The translations under genes and the position numbers were made by a program. DNA of 53,131 bases from Polaribacter sp. Hel1_85 (GTDB taxonomy: Bacteria > Bacteroidota > Bacteroidia > Flavobacteriales > Flavobacteriaceae), in the NCBI RefSeq assembly GCF_000766795.1, contig NZ_JPDS01000004.1, forward strand, positions 1-53,131. Reading direction: 5' to 3'. The notes beneath the pieces are model-generated. The model did no database searches, was not told where the DNA came from, and was given only the letters and a program-made list of their open reading frames with translations. Each line of letters opens with the position of its first letter. Within the stretch, counting starts at the first letter, position 1. Below, in pieces: positions 36,121 to 44,848 of the stretch.

Positions 36121-36918
36121 ATGAAAAAGAAGATAATTATTGCATTTTTTTTAATATTTATTATTCCAATTGGAATAATAATTTCGAAGTTTAATAAATT
36201 TAAAAATGAGCCGTATCAGAAAACTCCTTTTTTTGATTTATTTGTAGCTAAATCTTTCCACAAAGAAGATAAGGAAAGACCTTGGGAAGAGTTTTGGGAC
36301 AACAGTTGGAATTACGTTTCCGAAGAAAATAAAAGACCAGTTGAATGGATTACAAATCCGAAAGATTTTGAAAAATTAGATTCAGTATATTTAGGTTTAA
36401 AAAATACCACAAATGAAAAATTCTATTATGTAACTTGGGGAAAACCTAACTCAAGAATTAGAAAAAATTTTTTAGTTTATAAAAATGGAGAAATTGACAC
36501 AATTCCTTTTGGAGGTTTTGGTTGTGGAACAGGAATATATATTGCTCCTTTGAAAAGTGGAGAAATTGCAGGCTCAAAATTTTTGAATCCACTTTTGTTT
36601 AATCCATTTACGAATTATTTTTTACCTTTAAAAAACAGAAGATTTCCTCAATTATTTAAAGAGATATATGGAGATTCAGTTGCCATAAAATATGAACAAG
36701 CAACTTATAGCTTACCTTGGAATAAATTTCCTTCCCAAATGATAGAATCAAAGGAAATTATAATCTCGACTGAAAAAATTATTGAAAATTGGAAAAAAGG
36801 AGATTATAAATTAAGTCCAGAATTTGAAAAAGAAAATGAACAAGCTTTTTACATTAAATATAAAGGAGATTATGAATTAAGTTCTATTTATGAAAAAAAG
36901 GAAAAACCGAATAATTGA
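36121..36918 (+). CDS. C38: membrane-anchored or secreted hypothetical protein
   Basis: 265 residues. An N-terminal hydrophobic helix (about 3-23, IIIAFFLIFIIPIGIIISKF) without a clear cleavage site, followed by an exported domain rich in Trp, Phe and Pro (ERPWEEFWDNSWNYV) and a Gly-rich segment (FGGFGCGTGIYIAPL). The C-terminus is acidic with two YKGDY-like copies. Family not recognised. Confidence 0.72.
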   Translation: MKKKIIIAFFLIFIIPIGIIISKFNKFKNEPYQKTPFFDLFVAKSFHKEDKERPWEEFWDNSWNYVSEENKRPVEWITNPKDFEKLDSVYLGLKNTTNEKFYYVTWGKPNSRIRKNFLVYKNGEIDTIPFGGFGCGTGIYIAPLKSGEIAGSKFLNPLLFNPFTNYFLPLKNRRFPQLFKEIYGDSVAIKYEQATYSLPWNKFPSQMIESKEIIISTEKIIENWKKGDYKLSPEFEKENEQAFYIKYKGDYELSSIYEKKEKPNN

Positions 36919-36939
36919 AAACTGAAAATAAAAACGAAA

Positions 36940-37073
36940 GCCCAACACCGTATAAACTTTATTGCTGGCTTTTTGCTCGCTTGCGAAAGTCCTCGCGGAC
37001 TTTCTTGGTCAGTAATTATTTAGTAACTTTACTGCTAAACCAACGCAACAAAGCTTATACATCAACGTTGCAA
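36940..37073 (+). other. attC site 38 (C38/C39)
   Basis: R'' GCCCAAC matches C38 start (AAGCCCAAC/GTTGGGCTT). R' GTTGCAA. Class 2 outer stem combined with the GAAAGTCC-TCGC-GGACTTTC hairpin of class 1: a hybrid site. Confidence 0.92.
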
Positions 37074-37452
37074 GTAATAGCGGAAATCACTCAAACTGAA
37101 AAAATTTGCGGTTAAAAACTCTAAATTTAAAAGCGGAACAATGAAATTTTAAAAAGTGGAACACTCTCTCGCTCGTGAAATTTTGTAGAAATCTGAAAGT
37201 TTGAGAATTTTATAAAAAGGAATCAATTTAAACTCTGAAAATCAAAATTGCGGAATTTTCACTCAAACGTGAATTTAGCAAGTTTGTGGAATTTAACAAA
37301 ATGTGAAATCACTCAAAATCTGAAAATAAGAATTGCTGAAAATCTCTCAAACGTGAAATTATAAACTTGTTGGAATTCTCACTCAAAATTTGAATTTTTG
37401 AAATTGGAAAAGTGAAATAAAATGGAATTATAAACTGAAAAAAAACTACTAC
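37074..37452 (+). other. C39: gene-less cassette, duplicate of C30
   Basis: Appears identical to 28865-29243. No ORF. Confidence 0.72.
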
Positions 37453-37587
37453 TTGCAACACCGTGTAATAAAAATTGCTTAATTTTAGCTTAATCAAAAG
37501 TTGTTGCTTTTTTAATCACTTTCTATTTTCCTACGGAAAATAGCCGTTCTTAAAAATCGCAACTTTCAATACACAAACTCGTTAGCA
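37453..37587 (+). other. attC site 39 (C39/C40)
   Basis: R'' TTGCAAC matches C39 start. R' GTTAGCA. Hairpin CTATTTTCC-TAC-GGAAAATAG. Class 3. Confidence 0.92.
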
Positions 37588-38040
37588 AACATTTCGCGCG
37601 TGTCAACAATTTCAAGGCTTTTACCAAGTTCTGTACTTATTTGCTTCAGAAAACTTAGTTGGAATTTAAAGCTGAATATAAAAAAACATTACGCTGGAAT
37701 TTTTTACTCTTGCGGAACGTTACATACGAATTTCGGCTTACCCGATTTCTGATCATTACATCAATATTATAGCAATACTCAACTTTTGGCTGATAAGCGC
37801 AATGGCAAAACGTACGGCTGAACTGTTCGCAGTTTAAACAAATTGAAATTATTTGTTTAAATCAACCGATTTTGATGTCACGAAAATTAGATATAAAACA
37901 AAACTGATTCTCTTTGCGGAAAAGAACGGAATAATAATTCGGAGATTTTTTTTGATATTTAAGTAAAAAATGAAACAACGTCTGAAAAACAAATCGTCCG
38001 GAAATACACAAAGGAGTAGCACGTAAAAAGAAAAAACGTT
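37588..38040 (+). other. C40: gene-less cassette
   Basis: About 450 bp without a credible gene. It contains ACGTACGGCTGAACTGTTCG near 37809, a motif also present twice in C41. The end (GTTAGCTAAC) pairs with the start GTTAGC over only 6 bp. Confidence 0.55.
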
Positions 38041-38173
38041 AGCTAACACTGTATATAATTTATTGCTGCTTCTCGCCTACTCACGAAAAGCCCTTCGGCT
38101 TTTCTATTTCGGTAATTATTTGCTAACTTACTCGCTGAAACAACGCAACAAATCATATACAAAACCGTTAACT
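38041..38173 (+). other. attC site 40 (C40/C41)
   Basis: R'' AGCTAAC, preceded by GTT so that GTTAGCTAAC is itself a perfect palindrome. R' GTTAACT. Hairpin GAAAAGCC-CTTC-GGCTTTTC. Spacer ACTG. Class 1. Confidence 0.88.
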
Positions 38174-38687
38174 ACAAGTTTGCCAGACCAATAAACATCC
38201 TTCAAAGATTGATACATTTTAACTTCCAATATTAGAAAATCACTCTGTGGAATCACTCAATCTGAAAAGTATTGTGCATAATAAATAGACCTATTATTAT
38301 TTAGATTTTAAAAGATTAATCGAGCAAACCAAGAAACAGCTCACTCTACTCTGTTTGAATTTTAAAAGAACCAATTAATTTTTTAGATTAAAAAGATTGA
38401 TTTAGAAAACCAACTCTGAAAAGAAACGTGTATCGTTACGGCTGAACTGTGCGTGATTGAACTAAAACGACCAAGATAATTTAAGATTAAAAAGATTGAT
38501 TTAGAAACCAACTCTGAAAAGAAACGTGTATCGTTACGGCTGAACTGTACGCGATTGAACTTATCGGAATTGATACTGAACAAGAAAACGGAACAAAATC
38601 CTAAAACTGTTGATTGACTTTTGAGGACATAAGATTGTTTTGGTAAAACTTTGGAAATCTGATTACCTAATAAACAGAAAAACCTGT
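38174..38687 (+). other. C41: gene-less cassette with internal direct repeat
   Basis: No credible ORF in about 510 bp. It holds two ~77-bp direct repeats (38386-38463, 38485-38561) covering GATTAAAAAGATTGATTTAG to TTACGGCTGAACTG. The minus-strand frame over them is short and non-coding in character. Confidence 0.6.
38386..38561 (+). repeat. Direct repeat pair, ~77 bp each, in C41
   Basis: 38386-38463 and 38485-38561 are nearly identical (one A-run difference, two substitutions near the end). Both contain AACGTGTATCGTTACGGCTG; the distal motif TACGGCTGAACTGT also occurs in C40. Confidence 0.8.
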
Positions 38688-38820
38688 AGTTAACAACGTG
38701 TATAATTAATTGCTAGGTTCTCGCTTACTTACGAAAAGCCCTTCGGCTTTTCTATTCCGTTTTTATTTGCTAAATTTAGTGTTTAAACCACGCAACTAAC
38801 CATACACAAAACCGTTTAAT
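38688..38820 (+). other. attC site 41 (C41/C42)
   Basis: R'' AGTTAAC matches C41 start (TGTAGTTAAC/GTTAACTACA). R' GTTTAAT. Hairpin GAAAAGCC-CTTC-GGCTTTTC. Spacer AACG. Class 4. Confidence 0.92.
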
Positions 38821-38837
38821 ACAAGAAAAATCCGAAA

Positions 38838-39458
38838 ATGAATGAACTTTTTGAATTAAATTCTGAAAACCTAAAAAAAGGATATTTTTGGATTACAGGA
38901 GTTTTGAATTTTATTTTCGTTTTATTTTTAGCTTTTTTTTATTCCGAATTATCTTTAAAATGGATAATTATTATCTTTTTCGGAACTTCAATTTTAGCTC
39001 CATTTTTTATATTATCTGTTTGGAGTTATGAATGGTTTTCTAATAGACGAAACTATAATCGAATTTATTCTAAAAATCCATATAATAACCTGAAACAAAT
39101 CGGATTTGATAATCGTGCTAAATCTTTAATTAACACAAATGGAATGGTTGATTATGTTCATTTTTCAAAATTTAATAATTGGGAAATCTATTTTGGAATT
39201 GGTTTATTAAAACCAAAAATAGTAACTTTTAGCATTAATGGAAAAATTCCTGACTTGAAAAAAGCTCAAAGCGAATTTGGGAAATTAAAAACTGAAAAAA
39301 TAAAAATAGATGAATATGGAGTTTTTTGGGAAATTAATACAAAAAAGGAAAATTTGGCTACAATAGAATGTATTGAAAATAAACTAATCAGTATGGTTAA
39401 AATAGCTGAAAAATTAAATTGCGAAAAGACAATAACATCTGAATATGAAAAGTACTAA
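38838..39458 (+). CDS. C42: membrane protein with two N-terminal helices
   Basis: 206 residues. Membrane helices at about 15-35 (YFWITGVLNFIFVLFLAFFY) and 41-63, then a soluble C-terminal domain of ~140 residues with mixed strands and helices (FSINGKIPDLKKAQSEFGKL, FWEINTKKENLATIECIE). Family not recognised. The TAA stop overlaps the anomalous cassette end (ACTAAACACAAC). Confidence 0.7.
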   Translation: MNELFELNSENLKKGYFWITGVLNFIFVLFLAFFYSELSLKWIIIIFFGTSILAPFFILSVWSYEWFSNRRNYNRIYSKNPYNNLKQIGFDNRAKSLINTNGMVDYVHFSKFNNWEIYFGIGLLKPKIVTFSINGKIPDLKKAQSEFGKLKTEKIKIDEYGVFWEINTKKENLATIECIENKLISMVKIAEKLNCEKTITSEYEKY

Positions 39459-39593
39459 ACACAACACCGTGTATAAAAAATTGCTTATTTTTAGCTTAAA
39501 CAAAGTTAGTTGCATTTTTGTAAACTTCTATTTTCCTGCGGAAAATAGCCGTTCACTTTAAACGCAACTTTCCATAACACAACAACGTTGCAA
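39459..39593 (+). other. attC site 42, irregular R'' (C42/C43)
   Basis: The end of C42 reads GTACTAAACACAACACCG. The complement of its start (GTTTAATAC) is found in GTACTAAAC with one G-T wobble, 5 nt further out than usual. Either R'' is shifted or ACACAAC is a second R''. R' GTTGCAA. Hairpin CTATTTTCC-TGC-GGAAAATAG. Confidence 0.82.
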
Positions 39594-39962
39594 AAAACTG
39601 GGCGAAAAATTAATCCGCAAACAAAAGTTCTTTAAAACAGCTTATTCTTTTAAAGTTTGAAAAACTAAAAATTGCGAAAAAAACGGGAAAATATATTTGC
39701 GGAACACTCTCTCGCTAATCAAAATTCTGAATGAATTTTGTTCGTTTTTGGAATTTTGGAATGTTGAAAAAAAGGAAAATTAAACTGAATTTATTGTGTT
39801 TGAAAAGAAAAAAATGGAATTTATTCAAGCTGGAAAATTAATTTTGTGAAATTTGAACAATTTCGGAATTGAATTTCATTGTGGAATTATAAATTGAACT
39901 CGGATTTTTTAAAAACTGAAAATTGGAAAAACAAAGTTTTGGAAAAATAAAAAACACACATT
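39594..39962 (+). other. C43: gene-less cassette, duplicate of C8
   Basis: Same sequence as 5597-5965 as far as can be read. No ORF. Confidence 0.75.
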
Positions 39963-40098
39963 TTGCAACACTGTGTATAAAAAATTGCTATTTTTAGCTA
40001 AAACAAAGTTTGTTGCTTTTTTAATCTTGTCTTAATTTTCCTTCGGAAAATCAGCCAATCTTAAAATCGCAACTTTTCATAACACAAAACCGTTGTAG
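39963..40098 (+). other. attC site 43 (C43/C44)
   Basis: R'' TTGCAAC matches C43 start. R' GTTGTAG. Copy of site 8 up to the crossover. Confidence 0.92.
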
Positions 40099-40121
40099 CA
40101 CATTAAAAATCAGAATCCTAA

Positions 40122-40976
40122 ATGAATTTCAATGAACTAATAGAAAACCATAATAGTTATCAAATTAAGCTAAAAGATTATGAAAATAAATGGTTCATTT
40201 TCAAAAATAGCAAAATTTCAATTTGGGAAACATTTCATTTAAAAGGCTGGTACGAATCTCTTGTTGTAAAAAATTATTCTAATGCCAAACAGGCTTTTTC
40301 CGACTGCGCAAAAGCAGATATATATTACTACGATTTATTTAAGAACAATGTTGGTACAGATTTATTCTCTTTTGGCAGAACTCACGTCTTGATAACAGCA
40401 TTATCTGATAATCAAGAGGCAATAAAAGACTATTCAAAAATTGATTATGAAATACCTTATAGAGGAAAAAAGAAAGTAAAATTTAGTGAATTAGTATCAA
40501 GAGGAGAAGACCATATTTATTGTGATATAATTATAAAAGCAATGAATAAAAATTTAGATGCTGTGGCTAAAGACATTGAAATAATGAAAAGCAAATGCTT
40601 AACAAAGAAAAAGAATCAATGGATGGAATTAGACCTTCGATTTTTTGAATCAATAATAAATAAAGATAAAGATTCTGCTTTTGAGGTAATAAATATTCTT
40701 GCTACTAAAGAACATAAAAAACGGAATAAGCATTCTTGGATATACAAAGATTTAATCTCTCAACCTGCTTTAGGATTTGCGAAAATTCTATGGATAAATG
40801 GAATTGAGTTAGAGTTTGATAATAAGTTTGTAATTAATGAACTACTTCCTATTAAACCGATTGGTAATTATGAAGATAATATTGGTCTATTAATTAATAA
40901 AATGACTCTACAATCGGAAAGTGAAATCTATAATGGAAGAAAACTAAGTGAAGACGAATATAATCGAAGATATTAA
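40122..40976 (+). CDS. C44: Imm49-like immunity protein
   Basis: 284 residues, soluble, helical. The C-terminal segment QPALGFAKILWINGIELEF, followed by NELLPIKPIGNYED, has the conserved pattern of the Imm49 family (A-x-x-LAKLA-x-x-x-GIEVE, ELLP). The central region (AIKDYSKIDYEIPY, DHIYCDIIIKAMNKN) fits its helical repeats. Imm49 members are associated with polymorphic toxins as immunity factors; no cognate toxin is in this cassette, so it may be an orphan protecting against foreign toxins. Recognition is by pattern only. Confidence 0.7.
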   Translation: MNFNELIENHNSYQIKLKDYENKWFIFKNSKISIWETFHLKGWYESLVVKNYSNAKQAFSDCAKADIYYYDLFKNNVGTDLFSFGRTHVLITALSDNQEAIKDYSKIDYEIPYRGKKKVKFSELVSRGEDHIYCDIIIKAMNKNLDAVAKDIEIMKSKCLTKKKNQWMELDLRFFESIINKDKDSAFEVINILATKEHKKRNKHSWIYKDLISQPALGFAKILWINGIELEFDNKFVINELLPIKPIGNYEDNIGLLINKMTLQSESEIYNGRKLSEDEYNRRY

Positions 40977-40986
40977 AAAAAACGTG

Positions 40987-41120
40987 CTACAACATTGTAT
41001 ATAAAAAATTGCTATTTTGTGCTTAACCAATGTGAGTTGCTTTGTTTGCTTGCATCTGATTTTCCTTCGGAAAATCCTCGCACACAAACACGCAACATTT
41101 CATATACGTAACCGTTAGCA
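40987..41120 (+). other. attC site 44 (C44/C45)
   Basis: R'' CTACAAC matches C44 start (GTGCTACAAC/GTTGTAGCAC). R' GTTAGCA. Hairpin GATTTTCC-TTC-GGAAAATC. Spacer ATTG. Class 3. Confidence 0.92.
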
Positions 41121-41467
41121 AATATGGGCGAAATCACTCAGACGCTTTAAAAAAGTCGTTTAAAACAATGATTTTTCATTAAACCAAAACTCAAAAATGG
41201 AATTAAAAATATAGAGTTTTGAAAAGATCAAAAAAAGGAAAAACTAAAATGCTGAACAGTCTCTCCTCGTGAAAAATTATTGTGTGAATTTTAGCAAGTT
41301 TTCGGAATTATAAAACGTGAGAATTTACTCAAACTGGAAAAACATAAATTACGGAATTAAGCAAATGCGGAATTTAAAATCTTTGCGGAATTCTTACTCA
41401 AACTCTGAATTTTGAAAAGTTGGAAAAACAAAAAATTGTGAATTATAAACTGAAAAAAAACAACATT
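41121..41467 (+). other. C45: gene-less cassette, near-duplicate of C33
   Basis: No ORF. Differs from C33 at several positions (for example a lost CG in the TCTCTCCTCGTG block, and AAATGCGG for AAAATTCGG). GTCGTTTAAAACAATGATTT at 41155. Confidence 0.7.
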
Positions 41468-41602
41468 TGCTAACACCGTGTACTAAAAATTGCTTAATTT
41501 TAGCTTAATCAAAAGTTGCTGCTTTTTTATTCACTTTCTATTTTCCTGCGGAAAATAGCCGTTCACAAAAATCGCAACTTTTATTACACAAACACGTTGT
41601 AC
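41468..41602 (+). other. attC site 45 (C45/C46)
   Basis: R'' TGCTAAC matches C45 start. R' GTTGTAC. Hairpin CTATTTTCC-TGC-GGAAAATAG. Class 3. Confidence 0.92.
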
Positions 41603-41669
41603 AACATTTTAAAAATGAACTTTCCTGAAATAGGTTGACTAAAAATTAAGCAATTAATTACAGTCACTT

Positions 41670-42128
41670 ATGAAAACAAAAAATGAACACTGGCGAAAAA
41701 AAAGCTATCAAAAAGTAACTTTAGAAACCAAACTTTTAGTCGTTGACCAAATTCTTAACGGACAACTATCCAATAACCAAGCTTCAAAAAAATATGATGT
41801 TCCTAGAACAACCATTACCTATTGGTTAAGAAAATACAGTACCTTAGTACAACAAAATACAGGTATGAGTAAAAACGATGAAATTAAAAAGCTAAAGGAA
41901 AAGATTGAAGAACTTGAGTTTCAAAAAGACTTCCAACAGGACATTATCGCTGATATGGAACTTATTACAGGCGTTGATATGTCAAAAAAGTCATTACCCA
42001 AAACATTAGCAAAAGAGATAGAGCTAAAGAAAAAGGCACGTATAAAAGAAAGTGGCTTTATGGATGTTTTGGGGTTAGCAAACAAGCCTTCTACAAAAGA
42101 CTCAAAGTACAACGAAAACAAGAAGTAG
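41670..42128 (+). CDS. IS copy 3 OrfA
   Basis: 152 residues, identical to the other copies; HTH plus coiled coil. Slippery heptamer at 41984-41990. Confidence 0.9.
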   Translation: MKTKNEHWRKKSYQKVTLETKLLVVDQILNGQLSNNQASKKYDVPRTTITYWLRKYSTLVQQNTGMSKNDEIKKLKEKIEELEFQKDFQQDIIADMELITGVDMSKKSLPKTLAKEIELKKKARIKESGFMDVLGLANKPSTKDSKYNENKK

Positions 42129-42922
42129 ACCATCAAAAACTAATCAAATTAGTTAAGCAATACCGCAAAAAAGTAGGTTCTAAAACTGGTGGAATAAAAC
42201 TTTATGCTGAGCTTAAAAAAGACTTTATAAACGCTGATATTAAGATAGGTAGAGACAAATTCTATCGATTCCTCAGACTTAATAATCTTTTGATTCCTAA
42301 AACTAAAAATTACATCACAACGACAAACTCAAACCACATGTACAAAAAATATAAAAACCTGGTTAAAGACCACGTGCCTACTCGACCTGAACAACTTTGG
42401 GTAAGCGATATTACATACATTAAAACCGAGAATGGACATAATTACCTCGCCTTAGTAACAGATGCCTATTCTAAGCAAATTATGGGGTATAAAATAGATA
42501 ACCATATGAGAACATCGCTTTGCAGTGATGCGCTTGCTATGGCTATTAAAAACAGAAAGTATCACAATCAAAAAATTATTCATCATTCGGATAGAGGTTT
42601 TCAATACTGTAACCCTAAATACACAGCATTTGCTGAAGAAAATGGAATTATAATAAGTATGACTGAACAATACGATCCCTATGAAAACGCTGTAGCTGAA
42701 CGAATTAATAGAACTTTGAAATATGAATATGGTTTAAAACAAAACATTAAAAACACTGAATTAGCACAAAAAATGACAGATCAAGCCGTCTATATTTATA
42801 ACAATTTGAGAACTCATTTTAGCATAGATCTCAGAAAACCTGCTGAAGTCCATCTAAATCCTAACATCAAATACAAATCCTATCGAAAAAATAATGTAAA
42901 TTTACCTGAACTTAAGATTTAA
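41990..42922 (+). CDS. IS copy 3 OrfB transposase (OrfAB by -1 frameshift)
   Basis: Intact rve/DDE catalytic domain, the same as copy 2. The frame is open from 41978 and depends on frameshifting from orfA for a start. With two intact, apparently identical copies in 53 kb, recent transposition is likely. Confidence 0.88.
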   Translation, partial: VITQNISKRDRAKEKGTYKRKWLYGCFGVSKQAFYKRLKVQRKQEVDHQKLIKLVKQYRKKVGSKTGGIKLYAELKKDFINADIKIGRDKFYRFLRLNNLLIPKTKNYITTTNSNHMYKKYKNLVKDHVPTRPEQLWVSDITYIKTENGHNYLALVTDAYSKQIMGYKIDNHMRTSLCSDALAMAIKNRKYHNQKIIHHSDRGFQYCNPKYTAFAEENGIIISMTEQYDPYENAVAERINRTLKYEYGLKQNIKNTELAQKMTDQAVYIYNNLRTHFSIDLRKPAEVHLNPNIKYKSYRKNNVNLPELKI

Positions 42923-43061
42923 CAACAGAACTAGTTCAAACTATTTTTTGCCTTCTAAACGGCTAAAAAAAATTGTTTGAACGGTATAAATTAAACTAAA
43001 AAAAGGTCAACCTATATCAGTATAATACAAAAGAAGAACTCAAAAGAACAATTTCGGAAAA

Positions 43062-43340
43062 ATGAAAAAACGGATTTTTAAAATAATAAGTGTAATAATC
43101 GGATTTGTTTTGATTTTAGGCTTCTATACTAATTCTTCGTCTTTTATTGAAAAACAAGACTGGAAATACGCTGAAGGAACTCATATTGGAGATTGGTTAG
43201 CAAAAAACTCTATTGAAATTAACAATGGAATAATTGAAACAAATCAAGGAAAAGCGAAAATAGTTTTCTGTTATGGAAAAGAATTAATAATAGAGAATAT
43301 TGAAACTAAAGAGAAAGGATATTACATAAACAAAAGCTGA
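43062..43340 (+). CDS. C46 gene 1: small exported or anchored protein
   Basis: 92 residues. N-terminal hydrophobic segment (about 7-24, IISVIIGFVLILGFY) with basic start MKKRIFK, then a polar ~65-residue domain (HIGDWLAKNSIEINNG). Separated from the cassette start by IS copy 3. The next gene starts 5 nt downstream. Unknown. Confidence 0.62.
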   Translation: MKKRIFKIISVIIGFVLILGFYTNSSSFIEKQDWKYAEGTHIGDWLAKNSIEINNGIIETNQGKAKIVFCYGKELIIENIETKEKGYYINKS

Positions 43341-43345
43341 ATTAA

Positions 43346-43645
43346 ATGATTTTACTTTTTATCATTGGAATTTCTTTAATTCAAATTGGATTGTATTATT
43401 TGAATGATAAATACAGAACTAAACTTCCGAATTTTATAATTCTATTGGTTTTACTAATCTGTTACTTTTTTGTTTTTCCAAAATTGTTTTATCCAGAACC
43501 AAGAACAGACGGAATTAATTGTGGAATGCCAATACTCGGAATAACACTCGGATTTTGGATTTTCGGAACAATAGCAGGAATTGCGACACATATAATTTGG
43601 AAAATAAAAAAACGAAAAAGCACTAAAGCACAACAACGTGTATAA
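43346..43645 (+). CDS. C46 gene 2: three-helix membrane protein
   Basis: 99 residues. Hydrophobic segments at about 2-17, 29-48 and 62-83, a Cys-containing loop (RTDGINCGMP), and a basic tail. The last residues (QQRV) and the stop are encoded by attC. Likely a functional pair with gene 1. Unknown family. Confidence 0.65.
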   Translation: MILLFIIGISLIQIGLYYLNDKYRTKLPNFIILLVLLICYFFVFPKLFYPEPRTDGINCGMPILGITLGFWIFGTIAGIATHIIWKIKKRKSTKAQQRV

Positions 43646-43759
43646 CTAATTGCTGGTTCTGTGTGTACTCGGAAAATCCTGCGGATTTTCCTCTGGTTCG
43701 TTTTCTTTTAGTATTTTAGACCTAGCCAACGCAACTAGCCATACACAAGACCGTTGCCA
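43628..43759 (+). other. attC site 46 (C46/C47)
   Basis: R'' GCACAAC pairs with C46 start GTTGTAC with one mismatch. R' GTTGCCA. Hairpin GGAAAATCC-TGC-GGATTTTCC. Class 4 outer stem with a divergent apex. Confidence 0.88.
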
Positions 43760-43764
43760 ACAAT

Positions 43765-44706
43765 ATGAAGAAAACCCAAAAAAGGAAGATATTTAAACGA
43801 ATATTTTTTGTTCTGACAATTTCAGGACTTCTTTTTTTGCATTTTTATGTACCAAGATTTATAACTGAAATTAAGAATCCTCTCATACAATTAATTAAAG
43901 GAAATTATTTAATTACAGCAGTTCCAATTTTTGAAAATAATGAACTAAATGGAAAATACATTAACTTTAATTCATTTGACAATGCAAAATTGTCAAGTTA
44001 TTTAACTTACTCAAGTTTAGATTCAGTAAAAGGAACAATCATTTTATTACACGGAATTAGGTCTAATAAAGAAAGTTTTATTGAATTGAGTAATAAACTA
44101 TCAAAACTTGGTTTCAATTCAGTAGCATTAGATTCGAGGGCTCACGGACAAAGTGGTGGAACACATTGTACTTTCGGAGTAAAAGAGAAAAAAGATATTT
44201 CTGAATTAATTAATGTTTTATCAGAAAAAGAAGGAATAACTGAAAATATTGGAGTTTGGGGACAATCTTTAGGAGGTGCTATTGGTTTACAAGCTCTTGG
44301 AAATGATAAACGAATTAAGTTTGGAATAATAGAAAGTACGTTTTCCGATTTTAAAACAATAACAAATGATTATTTTAACTATCACGCTGGATTTAATATT
44401 AGACCTTTAACTAATTATTTGGTTTATAGAGCCGGACAAATTGCTGAATTTGACCCAGACGAAGCAAAACCAATTAAATATTGTGAAAACATTGAACAGC
44501 CTATTTTAATTGTTCACGGAAATAAAGACAAAAGAATCAATATTCAATATGGTAAAGATAATTTTTCAAAAATCTCAAGTACAAAAAAAGAATTTATAGA
44601 AATAAAAAATGCTAATCACTTGAATGTCTGGAAAACTGGAGGAGATGAATATTTTGAAAGAATAATAAAATTTATAAAAGAAAATACTGTTGGCAACACC
44701 GTATAA
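43765..44706 (+). CDS. C47: membrane-anchored alpha/beta hydrolase
   Basis: 313 residues. N-terminal membrane helix (about 12-29). Alpha/beta-hydrolase fold: oxyanion HG (96-97), R125-A-H-G-Q-S, nucleophile elbow G166-Q-S168-L-G-G, acid D255 in HGNKDKRI, base H285 in NANHLN. This matches the serine aminopeptidase/BAAT-like (Hydrolase_4) family found anchored in many Bacteroidota. The final residues (VGNTV) and the stop are attC-encoded. Substrate unknown, probably an acyl or peptidyl ester. Confidence 0.88.
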   Translation: MKKTQKRKIFKRIFFVLTISGLLFLHFYVPRFITEIKNPLIQLIKGNYLITAVPIFENNELNGKYINFNSFDNAKLSSYLTYSSLDSVKGTIILLHGIRSNKESFIELSNKLSKLGFNSVALDSRAHGQSGGTHCTFGVKEKKDISELINVLSEKEGITENIGVWGQSLGGAIGLQALGNDKRIKFGIIESTFSDFKTITNDYFNYHAGFNIRPLTNYLVYRAGQIAEFDPDEAKPIKYCENIEQPILIVHGNKDKRINIQYGKDNFSKISSTKKEFIEIKNANHLNVWKTGGDEYFERIIKFIKENTVGNTV

Positions 44707-44822
44707 AATTAATTGCTGGTTTTAGCCTATTTACGAAAGTCCTCGCGGACTTTCTATCTGTGATTTATTTGCTAACTTTAGTGCTTAAAACACGCAACTA
44801 ATCTTATACAACAACGTTACCT
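44691..44822 (+). other. attC site 47 (C47/C48)
   Basis: R'' TGGCAAC matches C47 start perfectly (TGTTGGCAAC/GTTGCCAACA). R' GTTACCT. Hairpin GAAAGTCC-TCGC-GGACTTTC. Class 4. Confidence 0.92.
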
Positions 44823-44848
44823 GCAATTAAAAAAAACCAAAGAAAGAA

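Larger units (their letters stand above)
41616..43029 (+). mobile_element. IS3-family (IS150-like) element, copy 3, 1414 bp
   Basis: Ends as in copies 1 and 2. Target duplication AAA (41613-41615 and 43030-43032). Starts exactly 20 nt after crossover G 41596, same orientation. Appears identical to copy 2 and intact. Confidence 0.95.

Noticed and set aside
38383..38583. Minus-strand ORF over the C41 direct repeats, and 37849-38049 in C40
   Set aside because: Short frames created by the repeats and AT-rich sequence; no protein-like pattern, and against the uniform + polarity of cassette genes.
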